NCBI GenBank assembly: GCA_021531615.1
Contig: JADYUE010000001.1
Location: 355,319-419,318 of the forward strand
Source of the DNA: Fusobacterium varium
Lineage (GTDB): Bacteria; Fusobacteriota; Fusobacteriia; Fusobacteriales; Fusobacteriaceae
DNA length: 64,000 nt
Direction of reading: 5' to 3'
Positions 53,149 through 61,667 of this stretch are shown here, one piece after another (within the stretch, counting starts at the first letter, position 1; the number at the start of each line of letters is the position of its first letter). The notes beneath the pieces were generated by a model. The model saw only the letters and a list, made by a program, of their open reading frames with translations, was not told the origin of the DNA and made no database searches. A program made the translations under genes and the position numbers.

Positions 53149-53376
53149 TTAACTTGCTAACTGAATATCACTATTTTCCTGTTTTTTTACTATTTTATCA
53201 AATAATATTTCTAAATATCTAAAAGTATAGTCAAGATTGTATGTTTTTATACTGATATTTTTTCCATTATATTCAAAATCAATATAGAAAATTTTATTTT
53301 CTGAGTGTACATCACATATTAACTTAACATTTTTAAATGATGTCTCCCACTTTTTATTTTTTATCAATATTTTCAT
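53149..53376 (-). CDS. Small protein of unknown function, divergent from an XRE-S24 repressor
   Basis: A 75-residue, lysine-rich protein that I do not recognise. It looks soluble, with beta-rich alternation in the middle (FYIDFEYNGKNISIKTYN) and an amphipathic helix near the C-terminus. AGGAGGGAG precedes the ATG, and a TTGACA/TAATAT promoter (53456-53451, 17-base spacer) lies upstream, with a perfect 15-bp palindrome at 53404-53418 just after the -10. Being divergent from a LexA/CI-like repressor, it is probably controlled by it. It has its own terminator, which supports its being a real gene. Confidence 0.65.
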   Translation of the reverse strand: MKILIKNKKWETSFKNVKLICDVHSENKIFYIDFEYNGKNISIKTYNLDYTFRYLEILFDKIVKKQENSDIQLAS

Positions 53377-53403
53377 AACACTCCCTCCTATATTATATAT
53401 AAT

Positions 53404-53418
53404 TATAGATAATCTATA
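53404..53418. promoter_or_regulatory. Palindromic operator candidate TATAGAT-A-ATCTATA
   Basis: A perfect 15-bp palindrome at the start of transcription of the 75-residue gene. A related half, ATAGATAAT, recurs at 53481-53489 in the repressor promoter. Confidence 0.5.
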
Positions 53419-53473
53419 TTTAATTATATATTAGAATAAAATTTGATTTTTGTCAATATATTTTATTTTTATA

Positions 53474-53505
53474 TTGTAAAATAGATAATTATAATATATA
53501 ATTAT
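53474..53505 (+). promoter_or_regulatory. Promoter of the XRE-S24 gene overlapped by a palindrome
   Basis: TTGTAA (53474-53479) and TATAAT (53497-53502) are 17 bases apart. A perfect palindrome ATAATTATA-ATA-TATAATTAT (53485-53505) covers the -10, as expected for autorepression. Confidence 0.55.
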
Positions 53506-53532
53506 TTATATATAGATATAAGGAGGTGCCTC

Positions 53533-54219
53533 ATGATTTTCAAAAACTTTCTAAAGAAAAAAAGAGAAGAATTAGGTTATAGTCAAAATAAAATAGCTAA
53601 ATTAATTGGGATTACTCAATCTTATTATAATACTATTGAAAGAGGAGAAGTAAAAAATCCTCCTAGTGAAGAAGTTTTAGAAAATATGGCAAAAGTTCTT
53701 AATCTTTCTGAAAAAGAAACTAGAGATTTTAAATATCTAGCTGCCATTGAAAGAACTCCTGCTATAATTTTAGAAGAGCTAAAAAAACTATCTAAAATTG
53801 AAAAAAGCAATGCAATTATTTCTAATGAAATAAAAGATATAGATAAATATATTCCTCTATACTCTAGAATAAGTGCTGGAATTGGAGCTTTTACTGATGA
53901 ATCTCCAGTTGATTTCATCTCTATTCCAGGAGTTAGAAATATAGAAACTCTTTTTGCTGTAAATGTTAAAGGTGATTCTATGGAACCAACTATTAAAAAT
54001 TCATCTATTATTTTATGTAGAAAAGGTGTTGATCTTAGAAATGGAGAGATTGGAACTTTTATTGTAAATGGTGAATCTTATGTAAAAAGGTTAAAAGTTA
54101 CTGGAAATTATATTGCTCTAATTAGTGACAATCCAAACTATCAACCTATTTATATAGGACCTGGAGATGAATTTATAGCTGTAGGTAAGGTTTTAAAAGT
54201 TATAAATGATATTCAATAA
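53533..54219 (+). CDS. XRE-family repressor with S24 (LexA/CI-like) peptidase domain
   Basis: A 228-residue repressor. The N-terminal HTH_3 domain (1-70) includes GYSQNKIAKLIGITQSYYN. The C-terminal S24 domain (about 105-225) has the self-cleavage Ser in VKGDSMEPTI and Lys in GESYVKRLKV, and a candidate Ala-Gly cleavage site in RISAGIGAF. Such proteins are inactivated by RecA-promoted self-cleavage after DNA damage. There are no phage genes around, so it may be a stand-alone stress regulator of itself and the divergent small gene. AAGGAGGTG precedes the ATG. Confidence 0.9.
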   Translation: MIFKNFLKKKREELGYSQNKIAKLIGITQSYYNTIERGEVKNPPSEEVLENMAKVLNLSEKETRDFKYLAAIERTPAIILEELKKLSKIEKSNAIISNEIKDIDKYIPLYSRISAGIGAFTDESPVDFISIPGVRNIETLFAVNVKGDSMEPTIKNSSIILCRKGVDLRNGEIGTFIVNGESYVKRLKVTGNYIALISDNPNYQPIYIGPGDEFIAVGKVLKVINDIQ

Positions 54220-54221
54220 TA

Positions 54222-54252
54222 CAAAAGCCACAGATTTCTCTGTGGCTTTTTC
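54222..54252. terminator. Bidirectional terminator between the repressor and MORN genes
   Basis: AAAAGCCACAGA and TCTGTGGCTTTT form a 12-bp stem with flanking A and T runs. Confidence 0.88.
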
Positions 54253-55020
54253 TTAATTCCATGTTTGACTTTTTTGTTTTCCCTTTTCATAAACTGTTAT
54301 ACTATCAACAGTCCCATCTTCTTGGTATCTCTTCCAAGTTCCATCTTTTATCCAGTTTTTGTATCTTCCTTCCTCCATAACTTTTCCATTATCCCAGAAA
54401 GTTTTCCATACTCCTGTACCATCACTTAGATCTTCCTTATGAAGAGTTTTACCATTTTGGTTATAGGCTTCAAGTCCAACAATCTTATTATTTTTATATC
54501 TTATAATAGATTTTACCTGTCCATTAGCATAGTAAGCCTTTTGCTCTCCATCTAACTTGTCATTGTTATAGTTTTCACTCATAACAATTTTTCCATCATC
54601 AGAATACCAAATTTTCTCTCCATGAAGTTTACCATCTTGATACTCTTCGCTACTCTCTATTATCTCTCCTAAGAAAAGTGCAAACTTACCAGTAAAAGGT
54701 TTATTTTCTCCTTTTACATAAACAAGTTTATCATTTCCATAAGTTTTTTCACTTATATCCACTACTCTAAGATTATCTTTTTTCTCTTGAGTTACTTTAT
54801 TTGAAACTTCTTCTACAGATTTTTTTTCCTCTGTCTTTACATTAGAATCAATTTTTTCTAAAGGAATTAACTCATTATCTTTAGAGTGAGAGTTAATCTT
54901 TTTAGTAGAACTACTATTTAATTCTTGACTAATCTCATCTAAAGTTTTTATCTCTTTTATCTCATAAGCATTTAAATTTAACCCTAATATAATAAATGAA
55001 ATTAAAATTGCCCTTTTCAT
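54253..55020 (-). CDS. Secreted MORN_2-repeat protein
   Basis: A 255-residue protein with a signal peptide (hydrophobic residues 5-17, cleavage probably near NAYE), a charged linker of about 80 residues, and about five MORN_2 repeats from residue 105 (motifs like DGKLHGEKIWYSDDGKIV, DGEQKAYYANGQVKS, DGTWKRYQEDGTVDS). Such proteins are often annotated as YwqK-type antitoxins, but the signal peptide argues for a location outside the cytoplasm. Proteins of this kind are numerous in Fusobacterium; the function is unknown. Confidence 0.8.
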   Translation of the reverse strand: MKRAILISFIILGLNLNAYEIKEIKTLDEISQELNSSSTKKINSHSKDNELIPLEKIDSNVKTEEKKSVEEVSNKVTQEKKDNLRVVDISEKTYGNDKLVYVKGENKPFTGKFALFLGEIIESSEEYQDGKLHGEKIWYSDDGKIVMSENYNNDKLDGEQKAYYANGQVKSIIRYKNNKIVGLEAYNQNGKTLHKEDLSDGTGVWKTFWDNGKVMEEGRYKNWIKDGTWKRYQEDGTVDSITVYEKGKQKSQTWN

Positions 55021-55086
55021 TTTTTCTATTTTTTCCTCTCTTAAATTATGAAATATAAAATCAATCCCTAGAGGAAAACTAAACTA

Positions 55087-56571
<1,485 letters not shown>

Positions 56572-56672
56572 TTATATTTAAAATGTAAAATTAAACCCTC
56601 AAAGAATATATTTTGAATATTATATCACAAATTTTAAAAATTTGTTACAAAAAAAAGATTTTTTATAAAAAA

Positions 56673-57485
56673 TTATTTGTTATATACATCAATTTTTTGA
56701 TATGGAATCTCAATACTATTTTTATCAAATTCCTCTTTAACTATTTCGTTAAAATCAAACATTGTTGTCCAATAATCTTTACTTTCAACCCATACTCTAA
56801 ATACAAAATCTAGAGAACTTGCATTTTGCTTAGACATTCTAATAGTTTTACCCTTTTCTTTAATTACTGCTGGATGTTCGTCAGCTATTCTATTTAAGAT
56901 CTCTTTTACCTTTTCAGCTGGTGTATCATATGAAACTGAGAATACCATATCCAATCTTCTTGTTGAGTTCTTAGAATAGTTTATAATAGCACCATTTGCT
57001 AATTGTCCATTAGGAATAATAATTACTTTATTATCTGTTGTAATTAAAGTAGTGTATAAGATATGAATTTGATCTACTGTTCCATTTAATGAACCTGTTG
57101 AAATATAATCCCCTTTTGAAAATTGTTTAAAGAATAGAATTAACACTCCACCAGCTAAGTTTGTTAAACTTCCTTGTAGTGCTAAACCTACTGCTAATCC
57201 TGCAGTACCTAGTATTGTTACTAATGAAGTTGCTTTAACTCCAATTACACTTATAACTACAAAGAATAAAGTAACATAAAATATTGTTTTTAAAAGTGAT
57301 ACTGTAAAACTTTGTAATAAAGGATCCACTTTTCTCTTTTCTAATGTTTTTGCATAAGTTGTCAAAATCATCGATAAGATTTTTGGCCAAAAAATAAGTA
57401 GAATTATTAAAATAACACCTCTGAATACTATCTTAGGTAAAATTCCCAATATGTCTGCCAAAAAGTTTTCTAGTAATAAATGCAT
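56673..57485 (-). CDS. Small-conductance mechanosensitive channel, MscS family
   Basis: A 270-residue membrane protein that opens under osmotic downshock. It has an N-terminal membrane part with three helices, the pore helix pattern GTAGLAVGLALQGSLTNLAGGVLIL (residues 93-117, glycine/alanine packed) and a cytoplasmic beta domain with YISTGSLNGTVDQI and IIPNGQLANGAIINYS. Length and order match MscS (286 residues in E. coli). GGAG precedes the ATG. Confidence 0.94.
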   Translation of the reverse strand: MHLLLENFLADILGILPKIVFRGVILIILLIFWPKILSMILTTYAKTLEKRKVDPLLQSFTVSLLKTIFYVTLFFVVISVIGVKATSLVTILGTAGLAVGLALQGSLTNLAGGVLILFFKQFSKGDYISTGSLNGTVDQIHILYTTLITTDNKVIIIPNGQLANGAIINYSKNSTRRLDMVFSVSYDTPAEKVKEILNRIADEHPAVIKEKGKTIRMSKQNASSLDFVFRVWVESKDYWTTMFDFNEIVKEEFDKNSIEIPYQKIDVYNK

Positions 57486-57619
57486 TTGCCCATCTCCTTT
57501 AATTATTTTTTATATTTTTTTATTATATTATTTTTTTTGTCTTTTCACAAGTATATACTACCATAAATATTTAATTTTTTCTCAATTTAAGTTATAATAT
57601 ATTTGAGAGGTGAAATTTT

Positions 57620-58465
57620 ATGAAACATACAAAAGGAATTTTCCAAATAATTCATGGAATGAGTGAACATAAAAATAGATATAAGCATCTTTTTAAATAT
57701 TTTTCTGAGAGAGGATATCTAGTTGCTCTTAAAGAGCATCTACACCACGGATATAATAACATTGATCAAGAAAAAATTGGAATCTTTGAAAATGATTTTA
57801 ATCAATTAATTGAAGATCAAGTTAATTATACAAAGGAGCTAAAAAAATTATATCCTAATACTCCTATATATATTTTTGGACATAGTATGGGATCTTTTAT
57901 TGCTCAAGAACATATGAAACATTGTTTTAATATTGTAGATGGATATATTTTTTGTGGTTCTTGCTACAAGACACCTTTCCTTTGGAAATTAGCTGAATAT
58001 CTAAGCTTTTTTATGAATAAAATCTATAAAAATAGAAGAGCTCACCTTATCAAAAAATTGGTATTTTTAAACTCTAATAGTAAAATTAAATCAGAATATT
58101 ATTATAATGAAAACTCTTGGTTATCTAGGGATATAGAGGAAGTTAAAACTTATTGTAACGATGATCTTTGTGATTTTACATATAGTAGCAGTTTTTATTC
58201 AGATTTTTTCTATTTTTTAAATAGATTATATCTACCTACATCTTTTGAAAAAATTAATAGAGATCTACCTATCTACATAATTTCTGGAGAGATGGATCCT
58301 GTTGGAAGATATGGAAAAGGTGTTATACAGCTTAAAGAATTCTATGAAAGATTAAATTTTAAAAATGTTCAATATAAACTTTATCCTAATGCTAGACATG
58401 AATTACATAATGAAATAAATAGAGATGAAGTTTTTTTTAATATAGAAAAATGGTTAAATAACTAA
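57620..58465 (+). CDS. Alpha/beta hydrolase (lysophospholipase/monoacylglycerol lipase-like)
   Basis: A 281-residue Hydrolase_4 (serine aminopeptidase S33-like) protein. It has HGMSEHKNRY as oxyanion region, the nucleophile in GHSMGS, an acid in SGEMDPVG and the catalytic His in NARHELHNE. No signal peptide is seen, so it is cytoplasmic. Relatives hydrolyse lysophospholipids or monoacylglycerols; the substrate is inferred from the family only. It is followed 20 bases later by the DUF1847 gene. Confidence 0.88.
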   Translation: MKHTKGIFQIIHGMSEHKNRYKHLFKYFSERGYLVALKEHLHHGYNNIDQEKIGIFENDFNQLIEDQVNYTKELKKLYPNTPIYIFGHSMGSFIAQEHMKHCFNIVDGYIFCGSCYKTPFLWKLAEYLSFFMNKIYKNRRAHLIKKLVFLNSNSKIKSEYYYNENSWLSRDIEEVKTYCNDDLCDFTYSSSFYSDFFYFLNRLYLPTSFEKINRDLPIYIISGEMDPVGRYGKGVIQLKEFYERLNFKNVQYKLYPNARHELHNEINRDEVFFNIEKWLNN

Positions 58466-58485
58466 AAATTTAAGGAGATGATCTA

Positions 58486-59109
58486 ATGTATACTTGTGAT
58501 GCTTGCACAAAACATGTTTGTAGAACTGGAGATTTAACTGACGCTCCACTAAATTGTCCTTGTAGAGAATTAGAAAAAATCGAGGATATAAAAAAATTCT
58601 ACTTAGAAAAAGAAAATATGATGTTAGCTCATGAATCAGCTTTAGTTGAGGCTGAAGGGTATTGTCAACAAACAAGAGTTGAGGAGATAATCAATTTTGC
58701 TAAAAAATGTGGTTACAAAAAGTTAGGAGTTGCTTTCTGTGTAGGACTTGCTAAAGAGGCTAAAGTTTTTGCATCTATACTTAGACATCATGGTTTTGAA
58801 GTAGAATCAGTTATTTGTAAAAGTGGTTCTATTCCAAAAAGTTTTATAGGTATTTCAAATGATGAACAAGTAAGACCTTGTACTTATGAACCTATGTGTA
58901 ACCCTATTGGTCAAGCTAAATTTTTAAGTGCTGCTAAAACTGAATTAAATATTCTTTTAGGACTTTGTGTGGGACATGACTCACTATTTATAAAACATTC
59001 AGATGCACCAGTTACTGTTTTTGCAGTAAAAGATAGAGTACTTGGACACAATCCTCTAGCTGCTATATATCTTGCTGAAGGATATTACAAAAAGAAACTT
59101 TTTAAATAA
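58486..59109 (+). CDS. DUF1847 cysteine-rich protein
   Basis: A 207-residue protein matching DUF1847, a metal-binding-looking family of anaerobes. The N-terminus has CDACTKHVC and CPCREL, and further cysteines occur in LGVAFCVGLA, VICKSG, CTYEPMCNP and LGLCVGHD, several probably binding an iron-sulfur cluster or zinc. The function is unknown. It has AAGGAGATG before its start and is probably cotranscribed with the flanking genes. Confidence 0.85.
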   Translation: MYTCDACTKHVCRTGDLTDAPLNCPCRELEKIEDIKKFYLEKENMMLAHESALVEAEGYCQQTRVEEIINFAKKCGYKKLGVAFCVGLAKEAKVFASILRHHGFEVESVICKSGSIPKSFIGISNDEQVRPCTYEPMCNPIGQAKFLSAAKTELNILLGLCVGHDSLFIKHSDAPVTVFAVKDRVLGHNPLAAIYLAEGYYKKKLFK

Positions 59110-59125
59110 AACAGGAGTAATAAAA

Positions 59126-59317
59126 ATGATTAAAAAAAATTCCTTATGGATAAATAATAAAAATGGACGTGAATATCAAGTTGTTAGTGAAGCTATTGAT
59201 TGTACTAATGAACGTGATGGTTTAATTGTAGTAGTTTACACTTGTAAAGAAGCTGAAGGAAAACTTTTTGTAAGAGAAAAAGGGGAGTTTTTACTTAAAT
59301 TCTCTCCAAAAGAGTAG
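59126..59317 (+). CDS. Small DUF1653-like protein
   Basis: A 63-residue protein beginning at the ATG at 59126, which has AGGAG nine bases upstream. A longer frame from 59072 overlaps the DUF1847 gene and lacks a ribosome binding site. The pattern KNGREYQVV, IVVVYTCKEAEGKLFVREKGEFL resembles DUF1653, a short SH3-like fold, but the match is by eye. The function is unknown. A strong terminator follows. Confidence 0.65.
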   Translation: MIKKNSLWINNKNGREYQVVSEAIDCTNERDGLIVVVYTCKEAEGKLFVREKGEFLLKFSPKE

Positions 59318-59319
59318 AA

Positions 59320-59349
59320 AAAATGGACAGTTAATCAACTGTCCATTTT
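59320..59349. terminator. Bidirectional terminator between the DUF1653-like and TauE genes
   Basis: AAAATGGACAGTT and AACTGTCCATTTT form a 13-bp stem with loop AATC. Confidence 0.9.
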
Positions 59350-59353
59350 ATTT

Positions 59354-60142
59354 TTAAGCTGTTGCAAAAACATAAGTATTATATATATTAATAAAGATAA
59401 TTACTCCCATTAGAGCTAGGAAAAGTTTATCAACTTTCTCTTCTGAAATCTTTTTATTAACGATTCCTCCAGCCATTCCTCCTAAAACTCCACCTAGTAC
59501 CATAGTTATTAAGAATACTAAGCTAACTTCTGGAATAGTTTGTTTTACAATACTTTGAACTAAACTTGCTATTTGAGAGAAAAGGATAATATAGATTGAG
59601 TTTATTGCTGCTTCCTTTGTTCCCATTGAGAAGAAATAGATTAAGATTACTAAGTTGATAGGTCCTCCACCTATTCCTAAGAATGAAGAACAGATACCTA
59701 AAATTATTCCTATCACTAGGCATAGAAGTTTATTCTCATATCTTTTAGTTTCTATTTGGCTTTTCTTTAAAGTATAGATAAAAGTTCCTATTGTCATTAA
59801 TACTAATACTATTGATTGAATCATTCCAAGTACATTTTCATTAGCAAATGCCACTTTAATATGTTGAAATAACATTTTACCCATTATTCCACCAAAAACA
59901 CTTCCTAAAGCTAACCAAGTTGTAAGCTTAGTATTAATCTTAGCCGAACCACCTTTTAAAGCTTTAAATACAGAGATTATAGACATTGAAAGAACTGTAC
60001 AACCTGATAAAAAACTAACTGCTGATACGCTCATTACGCCAACAGCGTCAAGTACAGGTTTAATTATTACTCCTCCACCTATCCCGCATATTGCTCCAAC
60101 TAACGATGAAAAAAAACTAACCACAAAAAAAATAACTGGCAT
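59354..60142 (-). CDS. TauE/SafE-family permease
   Basis: A 262-residue membrane protein with about eight hydrophobic segments and the two family repeats, GAICGIGGGVIIKPVLDA near the start and GICSSFLGIGGGPINLVIL in the middle. The family exports sulfite, sulfoacetate or similar anions; the substrate is not known here. I place the start at the ATG at 60142; an in-frame TTG at 60157 overlaps the GGAGGG ribosome binding site. Confidence 0.9.
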   Translation of the reverse strand: MPVIFFVVSFFSSLVGAICGIGGGVIIKPVLDAVGVMSVSAVSFLSGCTVLSMSIISVFKALKGGSAKINTKLTTWLALGSVFGGIMGKMLFQHIKVAFANENVLGMIQSIVLVLMTIGTFIYTLKKSQIETKRYENKLLCLVIGIILGICSSFLGIGGGPINLVILIYFFSMGTKEAAINSIYIILFSQIASLVQSIVKQTIPEVSLVFLITMVLGGVLGGMAGGIVNKKISEEKVDKLFLALMGVIIFINIYNTYVFATA

Positions 60143-60333
60143 AAAATTTCCCTCCAAAATATATTATAATTATTATATTATATTGCCTTTCTTATAAAAA
60201 ATCAACCTAGTATTAAAAATTTAATATAGTTTTATTCAATTTCTCCCTCAATATAGTGGAAATTTTCTTATATTAAAATTTAAATTTTTATGTTAAAATA
60301 TAAGCTAGAAAAAATTTTTTAAAGGGGTGAAAT

Positions 60334-61158
60334 ATGGCAAAATTTGATGAAATATACAAAGATATTGTTAAAACTATTGATGAGAAAGGAATTTGGAGTG
60401 AAGGACAAGTAAGAACAAAATATGCCGATGGCACTCCTGCTCATTACAAAAGTTATATAGGTTATCAATTTAGACTTGATAACTCTACTGATGAGGCACA
60501 TCTTATAACTACAAGATTTGCTCCTAGTAAAGCACCTATTAGAGAGCTTTATTGGATATGGATTATGCAATCTAATGATGTAAATGAACTTAATAAATTA
60601 AAATGTAAGTTCTGGGATGAATGGAAGATGGAAGATGGAACTATTGGAAAAGCTTATGGTTATCAAATTGCCAAAGAAACATTTGGATATAAAAGTCAAT
60701 TAGATTATGTTATTAATGAATTGAAAAAAAATCCTAATAGCCGTAGAATTATGACAGAAATTTGGATTCCTGAAGAATTAGACAAAATGGCTCTTACTCC
60801 ATGTGTTCATCTTACTCAATGGAGTGTAATTGGAGATAAACTTTACCTTGAAGTTAGACAAAGAAGTTGTGATGTGGCTTTAGGACTTGTGGCAAATGTG
60901 TTCCAATACTCAATTCTACATAAATTAGTAGCTATGGAGTGTGGATTAAAACCTGCTGAAATTATTTGGAATATTCACAATGTCCATATCTATGATAGAC
61001 ATATGCCAAACCTATTGGAACAAGTAAAAAGACCATCTCTTGATGGAGCTACTGTTAAAATAGAAAACTTTAAATCAATTTATGATTTTAAACCTGATGA
61101 TGTAGTAATTGAAAACTATAATTATGGAGAAAAAATTTCTTATGAGGTGGCAATCTAA
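60334..61158 (+). CDS. thyA: Thymidylate synthase (ThyA)
   Basis: It methylates dUMP to dTMP with methylene-tetrahydrofolate. The 274 residues contain the catalytic Cys in LTPCVHLTQW and the dUMP-binding RQRSCDVALGLVANVFQYS, where the usual PFN reads VAN; the Asn is retained. It is moderately divergent from enterobacterial ThyA. Its stop TAA overlaps the ATG of folA by one base, an arrangement that couples dTMP synthesis with recycling of the folate. Confidence 0.92.
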   Translation: MAKFDEIYKDIVKTIDEKGIWSEGQVRTKYADGTPAHYKSYIGYQFRLDNSTDEAHLITTRFAPSKAPIRELYWIWIMQSNDVNELNKLKCKFWDEWKMEDGTIGKAYGYQIAKETFGYKSQLDYVINELKKNPNSRRIMTEIWIPEELDKMALTPCVHLTQWSVIGDKLYLEVRQRSCDVALGLVANVFQYSILHKLVAMECGLKPAEIIWNIHNVHIYDRHMPNLLEQVKRPSLDGATVKIENFKSIYDFKPDDVVIENYNYGEKISYEVAI

Positions 61159-61637
61159 TGAGTAAACCTAAATTAAAAATGATAGTTTGTGTTGGAGAAA
61201 ATAATCTAATAGGAGATAAAGTTCCTACTGGTAATGGACTTTTGTGGCACTCTATGGAGGAGTTACAATATTACAAATCTAAAACTATTGGTAATGTTGT
61301 TCTTTTTGGAGAAAATACTGCTAAATATGTTCCTATTAATCTAATGAAAAAAAATAGAAAGGTTATTGTTTTAACTCTAGAAAGTAGATTAGAGGATATT
61401 ATGAAACAATACGAAGATAGTGAAAAGGATATATTTATCTGTGGTGGATATACAATCTATAAATATTATCTAGAAAATTATGAGATTGATGAGATCTATA
61501 TCTCAAAATTAAAATCTCATGTTGAAGTAGCACCTGCTTCTAACCCACTATATTTCCCAGATGTAGAAAAATTTGGTTATAAATTAGTTTCTTCTACTGA
61601 ATACAATGATTTTACTGCAACAATTTATAAAAAATAA
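61158..61637 (+). CDS. folA: Dihydrofolate reductase, divergent
   Basis: It reduces dihydrofolate formed by ThyA. The 159 residues keep the overall pattern: NNLIGDKV, LLWHSMEELQYYKSKTIGN, VLFGENTAKYVP and FICGGYTIYKYYL. Several usual positions differ, for example GLLWH-SMEELQYYK where most have LPWHLPEDLKYFK, and GENT where most have GRKT. Position and overlap with thyA support the call. Confidence 0.85.
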   Translation: MSKPKLKMIVCVGENNLIGDKVPTGNGLLWHSMEELQYYKSKTIGNVVLFGENTAKYVPINLMKKNRKVIVLTLESRLEDIMKQYEDSEKDIFICGGYTIYKYYLENYEIDEIYISKLKSHVEVAPASNPLYFPDVEKFGYKLVSSTEYNDFTATIYKK

Positions 61638-61638
61638 G

Positions 61639-61667
61639 AGGGGTAGATTTTCTACCCCTGATTTTTT
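61639..61667 (+). terminator. Terminator of thyA-folA
   Basis: AGGGGTAGA and TCTACCCCT form a stem with loop TTT, followed by GATTTTTT. Confidence 0.85.

Noticed and set aside
53533..54219. Prophage immunity region
   Set aside because: The XRE-S24 protein resembles phage repressors, but no integrase, Cro, replication or structural genes lie nearby.
56619..56650. Third promoter of the small RNA type before guaB
   Set aside because: TTGTAACA is present, but there is no TTGACA after it and the distance to the TATAAT box differs, so a shared regulator is not supported.
59072..59125. Upstream extension of the DUF1653-like protein
   Set aside because: The longer frame overlaps the DUF1847 coding region and lacks a ribosome binding site; the ATG at 59126 has AGGAG at good distance.
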